Positions 53,088 through 62,510 of a DNA stretch of 64,000 nucleotides are shown here, piece after piece. The DNA comes from Crocinitomicaceae bacterium (GTDB lineage: Bacteria; Bacteroidota; Bacteroidia; Flavobacteriales_D; Crocinitomicaceae). The notes under the pieces are model-generated. The model was not told the DNA's origin. It saw only the letters and a list, made by a program, of their open reading frames with translations, and made no database searches. Position 1 is the first letter of the stretch. Each line of letters opens with the position of its first letter. The stretch spans positions 62,001-126,000 of the forward strand of contig JAQWHI010000019.1 of the NCBI GenBank assembly GCA_029249445.1, written 5' to 3'. The position numbers and the translations under genes are program-made.

Positions 53088-53879
53088 TTACCGCTCGATT
53101 TTACTCGTTAATGGATTTTTCAATCCCTCCCATTCAACCAGATGCATTTTTACCGTTCCAACAGGAATTTTAGCTTTAACCAAAATGGGGATTCTATTCT
53201 TATCTGCTGTCACCCAAAATTTTACATCTTCTTCATTGTTAAAGTACCGACCTGTTTGAACGACGGGAACAAACGTGAAACATTTAAATTTTCCTTTACG
53301 AATTTTCACTTCTTCAGTTCCAACGTATTTGATCTTTAAAGTATAGACTTCATCGTCCATGAAGCAATCAAAAGAAAAAGTCTTTCCTTTTTTGATGCCA
53401 TCCAGATTTAGAGTTCTTGCCTTATAGAAAGAGGAAATCATATCTTGAATTCCGATGGAGACCTTGAAATCTTTGCTCCCGTTGTAAACTCGATTTAAGT
53501 TTTGCTTAAAAGTATAGGATTGATTTATTTTATATCCGCCCTCGTTCACATTTCGAATAAAATACCAAGGCATCATTGACTTCTTATCGATATAACTTTC
53601 ATAGATGTCATAGACACTATAAAACGCATTAAATCCCCCAAGGGTTCTACCAGTTCCTTTCACATGATGTAAGGCTCTGTTGTTCCCTTTTTTTGATGTC
53701 GACTTAACCTCCATTATTGCTTCTCCAGCATCCATAAAGCCATAAGTGACGCGATACCTTAGTTTTTCACCTGTCGTGAATGCGCTATTCGAAACAGAAG
53801 GATAAGTGACTGCTTTTTGAGAGCTTATAATTAACAGGGCAAGGATCAATACAGAAAAAATATAAGTGAGATTTCTCAT
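53088..53879 (-). CDS. DUF3108 domain exported protein
   Basis: 263 residues. An N-terminal hydrophobic segment (MRNLTYIFSVLILALLIISS) is a signal peptide or anchor. The rest is a beta-rich domain with GEKLRYRVTYGFMDAGEA and IPVGTVKMHLVEWEGLKNP, matching the DUF3108 family of periplasmic proteins. Function unknown. It lies 116 bp downstream of leuS on the same strand. Confidence 0.85.
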   Translation of the reverse strand: MRNLTYIFSVLILALLIISSQKAVTYPSVSNSAFTTGEKLRYRVTYGFMDAGEAIMEVKSTSKKGNNRALHHVKGTGRTLGGFNAFYSVYDIYESYIDKKSMMPWYFIRNVNEGGYKINQSYTFKQNLNRVYNGSKDFKVSIGIQDMISSFYKARTLNLDGIKKGKTFSFDCFMDDEVYTLKIKYVGTEEVKIRKGKFKCFTFVPVVQTGRYFNNEEDVKFWVTADKNRIPILVKAKIPVGTVKMHLVEWEGLKNPLTSKIER

Positions 53880-53995
53880 AGCGACAGAATTTGAAGTTAT
53901 AAGACAAGTACAAAGGATGTGCCAGAAAAATTCTATTCAACTTTATGAGATTGAACTTTTTATTTGGTATCAGAATGGGTTTTCTCTAGAAATTC

Positions 53996-56776
53996 TTAAA
54001 CGACTACATTTACAATCTTCCCAGGAACTACAATCACTTTCTTTGGCGGTTTGCCCTCCAACCATTTTACAGCCGTTTCATGCGCTAAAACTTCTTTCTC
54101 AACATCTTCTTTTGACATTGCTGTAGGGAGTTCAATTTTGAATCGCATTTTTCCATTAAACGAAACCGGATATGTGTGATTTGCTTCAACCATAAATGCC
54201 TCATTGAATACTGGGAATTTTGCGAAACTGATCGTCCCCGGTTGATTTCCGAGTTTTACCCACAATTCTTCACATATGTGAGGGGCGTATGGAGAGAGTA
54301 GGATTGTTAGCTGTTGCAAAATTGTCTTGTTGTTACACTTCTGATCACTCAACTCATTGACGCAAATCATAAAGTTCGAAACTCCTGTATTGAAAGAAAA
54401 CCGCTCTAAATCATCTCCAACTTTCTTGATTGTTTTATGTAACGATTTTAATGCTTTAGAATTCGGATCTTCGTCGGTCAAAACGACATTATTCTCCTGA
54501 TCGTGAAATAAACGCCAAAGTTTTCTCAAAAAATTGTTTACCCCATTTATCCCTTTAGTATCCCATGGTTTGCTCTGTTCTAATGGACCGAGAAACATTT
54601 CATACATGCGCAAGGTGTCCGCTCCAAAGGTATCCACCAATTCATCAGGTGTTTGCACATTGTATTTTGATTTTGACATTTTTTCAACCTCATAACCGCA
54701 CTGGTAGGTTCCATCTTCTTCGAATATAAATTCTGCGCCAAGAAGAAAATTAGATATAGGATCCTTTGATGCTGACTCAATATCCAAAATATCATTGTTT
54801 ACATATTTAATATCAATATGTAGTGACACAACATCAAATTGGTCTTTTTGAGAAGCCGTTACAAATGTATTGGTGTCTTTGATGCGGTAAACAAAATTAC
54901 TTCGCCCCAAAATCATTCCCTGATTAATCATCTTTTGAAACGGTTCATCGAACGGAATCAAATCGAGATCATATAAGAATTTTGTCCAAAAGCGTGCATA
55001 CAACAAGTGACCCGTAGCATGTTCTGAACCACCAATATATAAATCAACATTCTTCCAATATTCAACCTTGTCTTTCGAAACGAACTCATTGTCGTTCTTT
55101 GGGTCCATATACCTCAAGAAATACCAAGAACTACCTGCCCAACCTGGCATTGTATTGTATTCCATGCGATCTCCCTGCGCATATTCCCAAGCATCTTTTT
55201 TCGCTCGTGCTAAAGGCGGTTCTCCATCTTCAGTCGGGAGGTACTTATCGACGTCTGGAAGTGTTATTGGCAAATTGGTATCATCAATCAAATGTGGGAT
55301 TTCATCCTTGTAATAAACAGGAAATGGTTCTCCCCAGTAGCGCTGTCGGGAAAACACCGCATCTCGAAGGCGGTATTGTGTTTTTCCTTTGCCTATTCCC
55401 CGCTTTTCAATTTCATAAATTGCTGCCTTGATTGCTTTTTTTACTGGAAGACCATCTAAAAAGTCAGAATTGGCAATCACCGCATCTTTCTCCGTATATG
55501 CACCCTCACTAATGTCTTTTTCGTCAAAAATAGTTTTGATGGTTATGCCAAAGTGTTTGGCAAAATCATAATCCCTTTGATCTCCGCATGGAACAGCCAT
55601 TACGGCTCCTGTTCCATAAGAAGCTAAAACGTAGTCGCCAATCCAAATCTCAACCTTGTTGCCTGAGAATGGATGTATGGCAAATGCACCTGTATTTTGT
55701 CCTGATATATTTTTCACATCTGCCTGACGATCACGTTCCGATTTAAGTGATGCTTGCTTTTTATATTCTGCAACCTCCGAAGCAAACTCTTCAGTTGTGA
55801 TTTGATCTACCAATGGATGTTCAGGCGCTAAAACCATAAATGACACACCATAAATTGTATCTGGACGTGTGGTAAAGACTTCAATTGTATCAGAAGAATT
55901 TTCAAGTTTAAAATGGACAGAGGCTCCCTGTGATTTTCCAATCCAATTGCGTTGTTGATCTTTAATGGAATCGGACCAATCGAGTGTATCCAAGCCCTTC
56001 AATAAGCGTTCTGCATATGCTTTAATTCGCATTGACCATTGGCGCATTAACTTTTGCTCAACAGGATGCCCTCCTCGCTCCGACAAACCATTTACAACCT
56101 CATCATTTGCCAGGACAGTACCTAAAGCTGGACACCAATTCACCCATGAGTCGGCAAGATATGTCAATCGGTAACTCATCAACGTTGCACTTTTCTGTGC
56201 GTCACTCATCGCTAACCATTCCTCGGCGGAGAATACCCCTTCAAAGTCGTGCTCAGCTTCCACCGTAACATTGCCCTCTTTTTCAAAAATTGAAATCAAC
56301 TCAGAAATACGCAAAGCTGAATTTTCCTTTTTGCAATACCAGCAGTCAAAGAGTTGCTTGAAAATCCACTGTGTCCATTTGTAATAATCAGGAGATGATG
56401 TTCGAACTTCTCGATCCCAATCAAATGAAAATCCAATCCGATCCAATTGGTCTCTGTACCTGGCAACATTATTTTCCGTAGTAATTCTTGGATGTTGTCC
56501 GGTCTGAATAGCATACTGTTCTGCTGGCAGCCCAAACGAGTCATAACCCATTGGATGCAATACGTTGAATCCTTTCAAGCGCTTGTAGCGCGCAAAAATA
56601 TCTGATGCAATATATCCCAAAGGGTGGCCAACATGCAAGCCAGCACCAGATGGGTAAGGAAACATATCAAGGATATAATATTTTTCTTTCTCAGATTGAT
56701 CCTCAGCACGAAACGTTTTGTTCTCAGCCCAAAAAGCTCTCCACTTCGCCTCTATATCTCTAAAATTGTATTCCAT
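53996..56776 (-). CDS. leuS: Leucine-tRNA ligase
   Basis: 926 residues from ATG 56776 (MEYNFRDIEAKW); the frame opens at 56800 but the exact -7 box at 56798-56805 overlaps that start. HIGH motif His48-VG-His51 (GLHVGHPLGY), KMSKS as EKMSKSKYN, and the large CP1 editing domain (about 230-430) are present. A cysteine pair in CWYCKKENSALR marks the bacterial insert. It charges tRNA-Leu. Confidence 0.98.
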   Translation of the reverse strand: MEYNFRDIEAKWRAFWAENKTFRAEDQSEKEKYYILDMFPYPSGAGLHVGHPLGYIASDIFARYKRLKGFNVLHPMGYDSFGLPAEQYAIQTGQHPRITTENNVARYRDQLDRIGFSFDWDREVRTSSPDYYKWTQWIFKQLFDCWYCKKENSALRISELISIFEKEGNVTVEAEHDFEGVFSAEEWLAMSDAQKSATLMSYRLTYLADSWVNWCPALGTVLANDEVVNGLSERGGHPVEQKLMRQWSMRIKAYAERLLKGLDTLDWSDSIKDQQRNWIGKSQGASVHFKLENSSDTIEVFTTRPDTIYGVSFMVLAPEHPLVDQITTEEFASEVAEYKKQASLKSERDRQADVKNISGQNTGAFAIHPFSGNKVEIWIGDYVLASYGTGAVMAVPCGDQRDYDFAKHFGITIKTIFDEKDISEGAYTEKDAVIANSDFLDGLPVKKAIKAAIYEIEKRGIGKGKTQYRLRDAVFSRQRYWGEPFPVYYKDEIPHLIDDTNLPITLPDVDKYLPTEDGEPPLARAKKDAWEYAQGDRMEYNTMPGWAGSSWYFLRYMDPKNDNEFVSKDKVEYWKNVDLYIGGSEHATGHLLYARFWTKFLYDLDLIPFDEPFQKMINQGMILGRSNFVYRIKDTNTFVTASQKDQFDVVSLHIDIKYVNNDILDIESASKDPISNFLLGAEFIFEEDGTYQCGYEVEKMSKSKYNVQTPDELVDTFGADTLRMYEMFLGPLEQSKPWDTKGINGVNNFLRKLWRLFHDQENNVVLTDEDPNSKALKSLHKTIKKVGDDLERFSFNTGVSNFMICVNELSDQKCNNKTILQQLTILLSPYAPHICEELWVKLGNQPGTISFAKFPVFNEAFMVEANHTYPVSFNGKMRFKIELPTAMSKEDVEKEVLAHETAVKWLEGKPPKKVIVVPGKIVNVVV

Positions 56777-56797
56777 ACTACTGTTGACTTGAAAGTG

Positions 56798-56805
56798 CAA
56801 AGTTA
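56798..56805 (-). promoter_or_regulatory. -7 box for leuS
   Basis: TAACTTTG on the minus strand, exact TAnnTTTG, 21 bp before the ATG; no -33 TTG at standard spacing. Confidence 0.5.
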
Positions 56806-56942
56806 CGAGTTACTGCTTACTTTATGGACTCTCAAGAGGTTAAAATTTTAATTTCATTCGATGAATCGGCTCGAAGTTGATAAAATTCAAGTTCTCTAAC
56901 GCCTCAGCTTATCAGTGATAAAATGTTACTTTTACTAAAGCA

Positions 56943-59156
56943 ATGAAACAAAAACTCCTCAACATATTCACTTCCTGTGTTCTTCTTATGCTTTGGACTG
57001 TTCCAAGTTTGCATGCTCAAAATGACACAGAACAGAAAATGATTAAGTCCATTAATCAGAAAAGTGATGTCAATGAGCGGTTTCAAGCAACTTTGAAGTT
57101 GGCAAACTTCTACAAAGAAAATAACATCCAAAAGGCGGACTCTATTCGAAAAGTAATCATCGAAAAAAGTAGAAGTCTTGAAGATTCTTTGCGATTCAAA
57201 GCTCTTTTCTACAATGCTGAAGTTTCATTAATCCTCGGAGATCTTGACGATTACAATGAATATATTCTTGCTTGTCAGCCTTTTCTGAATAAATTAACTG
57301 ACCCAAACATTCAATTCAGTGTGTTTCGTCATTTGGGCTACTACCACAGTAACATGCAAAAATACGACGTCGCCGAAAATTACCTTCGCTTGTCCTTAGA
57401 ACAATCAAAAGCGATTCGAGACTTCGAAAAGCAATCGGAATCTTATCGGTATTTGGCCTTGAATTTTATGCAAACGAATCAAAAAGACTCAGCCATGTTC
57501 TACTCAACGCGTGCCATTAATACAGCGCGAAGAAGTGGCAGCAAGTCGACGCTTTCACTAGCATTCAATAATCAAGCCTTGATTTATGAATTCTTCGGAC
57601 AAATAGAGTTAAGTGTGGCCAAGAACTTTGTCAGCTTGAAACTTGCTGAAGAAGTCAGGAATAACATGCTGCTCGCAAAATACTCAAGAGAAATTGGGTA
57701 TTCTCAGAAACTGATCTTGAACTTAAGTGATGCCGAGCGCTACTTCAGAAACTCATTCGAATATTCAAGAAGAATAAGTGACCGCCGACAAATGGCTCTT
57801 GCCCTGACCAATCTTGCAAATGTACAATTAGATAAAAAGCAATTTGAAAAAGCAATTAAAAACTCAGAAAAATCAATAACTTATTTGACTGAGCTCAATG
57901 ACTTAAATGGTCTTGGCGAAACCTTCAATTTACTAGGACTAATTTACAAACAGCAGATGAAATATCCTGCGGCAGTAAGTCAATTTAATCAAGCATTGGT
58001 CTATTTCGAATCAACGAGTAACAAAGAAAAAATTGCAAACGTTTACCACAATGTTGGAACAGTATTTAAGGAGCAAAAAAAAAATTCCATCGCACTGAAT
58101 TACCTCAATCGTTCCATTGATATTCGAAAGCAATTCGGGGCAAAAAATCAAATCTACAGGACCTATCGCATTATTTCAGAAGTCTACAAAGACATTCATG
58201 ATGTCAAAAATGCCCTTTTTTACATGGAGCTTTATCTAGATTATGTGGACAGCAATACAACCGTTCAGGCGGCAACTAAAATCGCAGAATTGAGTGAGTC
58301 CTACCGAGCAGAACAGAGAGAGCGACTCATTACTTCTCAATCAGATTCGATTGAAAGACAGCAGCAAGAGCGTGTGATGACGGCAACACGTCTTGAGAAT
58401 AGTCAACTTAGAAATAATTTTCAGATGTACATCATCGTTGGCTTTATCATCATAATTGTAATGGCTGGCTTGATTTTATTTTACCGATGGAATCAAACAA
58501 AAATAAAACAACGCCAGAAAGAGGCTGAGATGTCTCAGACACTTCTTCGAACTCAGATGAATCCTCATTTTGTTTTTAATGCTATGTCGGTAATTCAAAG
58601 TTACATTTATGAGAATGACACCGAAAACTCGTCAAAATTCTTAGTGAATTTTTCTCGACTTGTGCGTTTAATTTTGGAAAATTCTCCCAAAGAACATATT
58701 CCTATTCGCATAGAACTAGAAATATTAGAAAAATACTTAGCAATGCAAAAACTGCGCTTTCAAGAACGGTTTGAGTTCAATATTGAGGCGGATGAAGAAT
58801 TGTTTCTTGAAGGGGCTAAGATTCCACCTATGATTACGCAGCCATTTATTGAAAATGCAATCGAACATGGTCAATTGCATACAATTGAGGGAGGCTTCAT
58901 TAATATTTCACTCTCCAAAGCAGGCAGAATGCTCAAAATAAAAATTGAAGACAATGGCATTGGCCGAAAAGGATCAGAAGCAACCAAAAAAAGTTCTGCT
59001 CATAAAAGTATGGCGATGAATATTACGCGGGATCGAATTGAGAATTTGAATAAAAAATATAAAACTGATGGAACAATGATTGTTTCAGACTACAATATAA
59101 AACAAGAAACTGGCACAAAAGTTTTAATTTCACTACCTTACATTGTAGACGCCTAA
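56943..59156 (+). CDS. TPR sensor histidine kinase, LytS/PF06580 type
   Basis: 737 residues. Signal peptide MKQKLLNIFTSCVLLMLWTVPSLHAQ, a periplasmic sensor of TPR-like repeats (about 40-440, for example SRRISDRRQMALALTNLANVQLDKKQFEKA), a coiled coil and one membrane helix at about 495-516. The cytoplasmic kinase core has the phosphoacceptor His542 in QMNPHFVFNA and an ATPase domain with PPMITQPFIENAIEHG and DNGIGR. The partner regulator is encoded 26 bp downstream. The signal sensed is unknown. Confidence 0.94.
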   Translation: MKQKLLNIFTSCVLLMLWTVPSLHAQNDTEQKMIKSINQKSDVNERFQATLKLANFYKENNIQKADSIRKVIIEKSRSLEDSLRFKALFYNAEVSLILGDLDDYNEYILACQPFLNKLTDPNIQFSVFRHLGYYHSNMQKYDVAENYLRLSLEQSKAIRDFEKQSESYRYLALNFMQTNQKDSAMFYSTRAINTARRSGSKSTLSLAFNNQALIYEFFGQIELSVAKNFVSLKLAEEVRNNMLLAKYSREIGYSQKLILNLSDAERYFRNSFEYSRRISDRRQMALALTNLANVQLDKKQFEKAIKNSEKSITYLTELNDLNGLGETFNLLGLIYKQQMKYPAAVSQFNQALVYFESTSNKEKIANVYHNVGTVFKEQKKNSIALNYLNRSIDIRKQFGAKNQIYRTYRIISEVYKDIHDVKNALFYMELYLDYVDSNTTVQAATKIAELSESYRAEQRERLITSQSDSIERQQQERVMTATRLENSQLRNNFQMYIIVGFIIIIVMAGLILFYRWNQTKIKQRQKEAEMSQTLLRTQMNPHFVFNAMSVIQSYIYENDTENSSKFLVNFSRLVRLILENSPKEHIPIRIELEILEKYLAMQKLRFQERFEFNIEADEELFLEGAKIPPMITQPFIENAIEHGQLHTIEGGFINISLSKAGRMLKIKIEDNGIGRKGSEATKKSSAHKSMAMNITRDRIENLNKKYKTDGTMIVSDYNIKQETGTKVLISLPYIVDA

Positions 59157-59182
59157 CCAATGCCTAAACAGAAAATATTGTT

Positions 59183-59926
59183 ATGAGAAAAGTCTTAATT
59201 ATAGACGATGAAAATCGAACAAGAGAATTGATTGCAAAAATGATTGATTCTTTCGGGCTTGATGTAAAAGCCATCCCAGAAGGGGAAAATGTACAATCCG
59301 GTATAGAGGCCATTCAAAAACATCAACCTGATATTGTATTCATTGACATTCAAATGCCCGATGGCACGGGCTTTGACGTTCTTCGATCCATCGAAAACAA
59401 GAACTTTGAAGTTATTTTCATAACTGCGCATGAAGAATTCGCGATCAAAGCAATCAAATTTAGTGCACTGGATTACTTGCTTAAACCCGTAGATACCAAT
59501 GAATTGCGTTCGGCCTTAGAAAAAGCTTTGGTAAGGTTAGCTGATAACGCTGAACCTCATCAATTTGAAGCCCTTCAAAAGAATATTCTTCCAAATGAAA
59601 AAAGAAGGCTCGTTTTGAAAACACAAGAAAGTGTTCATGTCGTTGAATTGGATCAGATTATCCGTTGTGAAGCAGACCGCAACTACACCTCTTTCTTCTT
59701 ACAAGATGATAAAAAGATACTGGTATCAAAAACCTTGAAGGAATATGAAATCCTACTTACAGGATATAACTTTCTAAGAGTACAACAATCTCACTTAATC
59801 AATATTAATTATGTGGACCGCTACGATAAGAAAAATGGCGGAGCTGTTGTAATGAAAAATGGAGCTGAAGTTCCTTTATCTCCTGCAAAACGAGAACTGT
59901 TCTTCAAGAAACTAGAAAATCTGTAA
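59183..59926 (+). CDS. LytTR family response regulator
   Basis: 247 residues. A receiver domain (1-120) with the acidic pocket DDE (8-10), phosphoacceptor Asp55 (FIDIQMPDG) and the Lys in LLKPVD, then a LytTR DNA-binding domain (about 145-245, YNFLRVQQSHLININYVDRYDKK). It pairs with the upstream histidine kinase and should bind DNA repeats near its target genes, which cannot be identified here. Confidence 0.95.
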   Translation: MRKVLIIDDENRTRELIAKMIDSFGLDVKAIPEGENVQSGIEAIQKHQPDIVFIDIQMPDGTGFDVLRSIENKNFEVIFITAHEEFAIKAIKFSALDYLLKPVDTNELRSALEKALVRLADNAEPHQFEALQKNILPNEKRRLVLKTQESVHVVELDQIIRCEADRNYTSFFLQDDKKILVSKTLKEYEILLTGYNFLRVQQSHLININYVDRYDKKNGGAVVMKNGAEVPLSPAKRELFFKKLENL

Positions 59927-60278
59927 CTCAAATTTCGATGAAACAAGCAGTTTATTCAATTTTTCCCATTCAATATTCATTGCTTTGAGGACAATTGAAA
60001 TTAACTCAGTATACTTAATCAAGAAATAAGGAGAAATGTCAGGATATTTTCTTTTGGTTTCGCTTTGAAATAGAAGTTATGCTGCTTGGAGAGGCAGTTT
60101 CATTTTCTAGTTTGATTAAAGAGTATAACAGTTCTTAAGATTTCTAATTTCAAAGTCGTGCTTTTGCACAGCTTAAAGAAAATTCCTGATTTTTTATTCC
60201 TAGTTTTAAAAGTTTTTTCTTCTCGCTACAGAAGAATTAGTTGTTACGCTATGGCAACTGAATAACTAACTACTACTG
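59927..60278. other. Gene-free interval after the LytTR regulator
   Basis: About 350 bp with no plausible ORF in any frame, AT-rich. Near 60228-60270 the sequence can fold (AGTTG / CAACT within TTAGTTG...AACTAA). It ends at the 38-bp palindrome at 60279. It could be a long 3' untranslated region or encode a small RNA; no promoter is clear. Confidence 0.5.
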
Positions 60279-60316
60279 AAAGAAGAGCGTTAATCATATG
60301 ATTAACGCTCTTCTTT
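60279..60316. terminator. 38-bp perfect palindrome between convergent genes
   Basis: AAAGAAGAGCGTTAATCAT followed immediately by its exact complement (19 + 19 bp), then ATTTATG on the plus strand. It lies between the LytTR regulator gene and the cyclase gene, which converge. Most likely a bidirectional terminator; a perfectly symmetric site could also bind a dimeric protein. Confidence 0.7.
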
Positions 60317-60353
60317 ATTTATGAACTATGTTCGATTCTAAACTACGCTCAGA

Positions 60354-61109
60354 TCATCGCATTTTTATGTCATAAAGCACGGGGCGGCTTGGGGCAGCAT
60401 CGTTATTGAATGGCGCAATATGAAAACTCAAAATATATGCTCCGTCTTTAATACTGTTGTCAGCGTATATCAATTCCGTAATTGTTCGCTTGTAATTGGG
60501 AGAATGAGGCACCTGCCAAAAGGCATGATGGAAGGCTAAAACTCCACCATCGCTCTCTCGGTCGACTGATGGCAAGTCAATAAGCAAGTGCTCAATTCCA
60601 TTTTCAATGACAATCCCTGCACATGCAGCATCCAGATAAGGAGGATTCGATGAGGAATAATTTCTACTCGTCTTGGTAGCATCGTTTGGCATTGTTCGAA
60701 TAATGAGGGCCTCTGAATCCGAAATATCCAATGCGCTAATTTGTTCAGGTGTAATCACAAAATCAATATCACCATTTTCTCGTTCAATCCGTTTTGGCAA
60801 TATCGATACTAACTTTGCACGATAAAAATAATTGTGCATCGTTTCATTGACTGAATGAATTTCCTCGGTAATATGACCCAAACACTCTGTGTGCGTCCCA
60901 TGTCCATGCGGATTAAAGTAAATATCTCGAAAATTAACGTCTCCACCCTCTTTAACCGAGCCAATATAACATTCAGTGCGAACTGGTTCAAATCTCGGAG
61001 GCTCAACATACCAAGCACGAGGATTACGGATATCATCGGATAGCACAATCGACAGATCCAATGGTGAGTTGGTATCAATGAAGTGATCGTTGTCCAGAAA
61101 TAATTTCAT
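60354..61109 (-). CDS. Cyclase family protein (kynurenine formamidase-like)
   Basis: 251 residues from ATG 61109 (MKLFLDNDHFIDTNSPLDLSIVL), which matches the usual family N-terminus and follows a good promoter; ATGs at 61178 and 61337 open longer frames that would overlap the divergent YceI gene. The metal site HGHGTHTECLGH replaces the usual HxGTHxDxPxH, with Glu-Cys-Leu in place of Asp-x-Pro. Others such as EALIIRTMPN and VFAFHHAFW-like FHHAFW follow. Such enzymes hydrolyse amides or lactones, including N-formylkynurenine. Substrate unknown. Confidence 0.88.
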   Translation of the reverse strand: MKLFLDNDHFIDTNSPLDLSIVLSDDIRNPRAWYVEPPRFEPVRTECYIGSVKEGGDVNFRDIYFNPHGHGTHTECLGHITEEIHSVNETMHNYFYRAKLVSILPKRIERENGDIDFVITPEQISALDISDSEALIIRTMPNDATKTSRNYSSSNPPYLDAACAGIVIENGIEHLLIDLPSVDRESDGGVLAFHHAFWQVPHSPNYKRTITELIYADNSIKDGAYILSFHIAPFNNDAAPSRPVLYDIKMR

Positions 61110-61114
61110 AAAGT

Positions 61115-61145
61115 CGAAGATACTGAATTCAGAATGTCTAACAAT
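61115..61145 (-). promoter_or_regulatory. Promoter of the cyclase gene
   Basis: On the minus strand ATTG at 61145-61142, a 19-bp spacer and TATCTTCG at 61122-61115 (one mismatch to TAnnTTTG), 5 bp before the ATG at 61109. The same box sequence, TATCTTCG, is used by the promoter at 48989. Confidence 0.4.
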
Positions 61146-61200
61146 AAAAATTTTATCCTGATTTATTTTATTTACCATGGTAAATATATATATTTGCTCC

Positions 61201-61821
61201 ATGAAAAGAACAACAATACTATTAATCGGATTAATCGGACTCGCAATTACTTCTTGCTCGTCTGAACAACAATCGGTATCAGATACCGACAACAAAAAAT
61301 TAACATACACAATCGATTTAGAGAATTCTTCGATCAAATGGAAAGGACAAATGAGTCCCGAATATGGTCACGCAGGAACTCTAAACTTCTCAGAAGGTGT
61401 TCTCAATATAAGCGGAGAGACCGTGGTTGATGGCCAGTTTACTGTGGATATGACTACATTAAAAAATACGGACTTAAACCCTCAAAAAGGAGAGGTATTG
61501 GTTGGACATCTCACTGGAAATTTGGTAGATGAAAATCATCCAGCCGATATGTTTTTTAATGTAGTGAAATTCCCCAACATCTCTGTATCTATTAATGGGT
61601 ACAAAAACAACACCCTCGACTTAACATTGCTAATTTTAGGTAAAGAATTGAAGCAATCTGTAGCTGCAACAGTCACTACAGATCCCAATAGAGCGAGTAT
61701 CACTGGAGATTTCACCCTTGATCTAACGTCAATTAACATTCCTGGTTTACAACCAAATCCTGACGGATCTCAAATTTCTCCTGTAATTGAATTTGAAGTC
61801 GCTATATCACTTGAAAAATAA
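61201..61821 (+). CDS. YceI-like lipoprotein
   Basis: 206 residues from ATG 61201 (an earlier ATG at 61177 adds 8 residues without improving the leader). Lipobox ITSC places the lipidated cysteine at Cys19. The YceI fold, a lipocalin-like barrel, shows SSIKWKGQMSPEYGHAGTLNFSEG and VDMTTLKNTDL. YceI proteins bind isoprenoid-like hydrophobic molecules in the periplasm. TATATTTG at 61189 is an exact -7 match but lies only 4 bp before the start, so a leaderless message is possible. Confidence 0.92.
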   Translation: MKRTTILLIGLIGLAITSCSSEQQSVSDTDNKKLTYTIDLENSSIKWKGQMSPEYGHAGTLNFSEGVLNISGETVVDGQFTVDMTTLKNTDLNPQKGEVLVGHLTGNLVDENHPADMFFNVVKFPNISVSINGYKNNTLDLTLLILGKELKQSVAATVTTDPNRASITGDFTLDLTSINIPGLQPNPDGSQISPVIEFEVAISLEK

Positions 61822-61847
61822 ATTAATCTCACACTAAAAATTAAAAG

Positions 61848-61879
61848 GAGTGAATCTGAGTAAAGATTCGCTCTTTTTT
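61848..61879 (+). terminator. Intrinsic terminator after the YceI gene
   Basis: Ten-bp stem GAGTGAATCT / AGATTCGCTC (one G-U pair) with a 6-nt loop, then TTTTTT. It ends 14 bp before the HAD gene start. Confidence 0.88.
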
Positions 61880-61892
61880 GTTTCTTTGAAGC

Positions 61893-62510
61893 ATGATCGA
61901 AAAAAACGTTGAGGCAATCATCTTTGATTTTGGTGGTGTAATAATTAATCTTGACTACAATGCGACCATCGATGCATTTAAAAAACTTGGTTTGGATAAT
62001 TTTGATCATTTATATTCCCAAGCGACACAATCCAATTTATTTGATTCCATTGAAACGGGAAAAATTTCTCCACAACATTTTATAAACAGTCTTCTGCGAC
62101 TTCTTCCAAAAGAAACGACGCCAAAGCAAGTTATTAATGCCTGGAATGCGATGCTACTCGATATCCCAATCGAACGCATTGAACTTCTTCAAGAACTGTC
62201 AAAACGTTACAAGATTTACCTTTTAAGCAACACAAATAAAATTCACATTGATACGGCATTGCAAACATGGAATAGAACAACCAATAAACCAATAGAATAC
62301 ATCTTTGAAAAGGTATATTTTTCACACGAAGTGCACATGCGGAAACCACACGTGGAAATCTTCAATCTTGTAACAACGAATGAAGGATTAAATCCAGCAA
62401 AAACACTTTTTATCGATGACTCAATACAGCATATACAAGGCGCTATAACGGCTGGGCTTCAGACCCATCACCTGCGTCCCGAAGAGTCACTTCATGAACT
62501 TTTTTCTTGA
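61893..62510 (+). CDS. HAD family hydrolase (subfamily IA)
   Basis: 205 residues. Motif I is Asp12-FGGV, motif II LLSNTN, the conserved Lys is in HMRKPH and motif III is LFIDDS, as in YihX/epoxide-hydrolase-like HAD-IA phosphatases. A helical cap lies between motifs I and II. Substrate not assignable. Its last 19 bp overlap the end of the convergent epimerase gene. Confidence 0.93.
   Translation: MIEKNVEAIIFDFGGVIINLDYNATIDAFKKLGLDNFDHLYSQATQSNLFDSIETGKISPQHFINSLLRLLPKETTPKQVINAWNAMLLDIPIERIELLQELSKRYKIYLLSNTNKIHIDTALQTWNRTTNKPIEYIFEKVYFSHEVHMRKPHVEIFNLVTTNEGLNPAKTLFIDDSIQHIQGAITAGLQTHHLRPEESLHELFS

Noticed and set aside
60329-60337. GTTCGATTC resembling a tRNA T-loop
   Set aside because: No acceptor, D or anticodon arms can be drawn around it. 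No other tRNA-like segment was found in the window.
61177-61337. Longer N-terminus of the cyclase overlapping the YceI gene
   Set aside because: The extra residues do not resemble the family and lie antisense to the YceI leader peptide; a promoter fits the shorter start.
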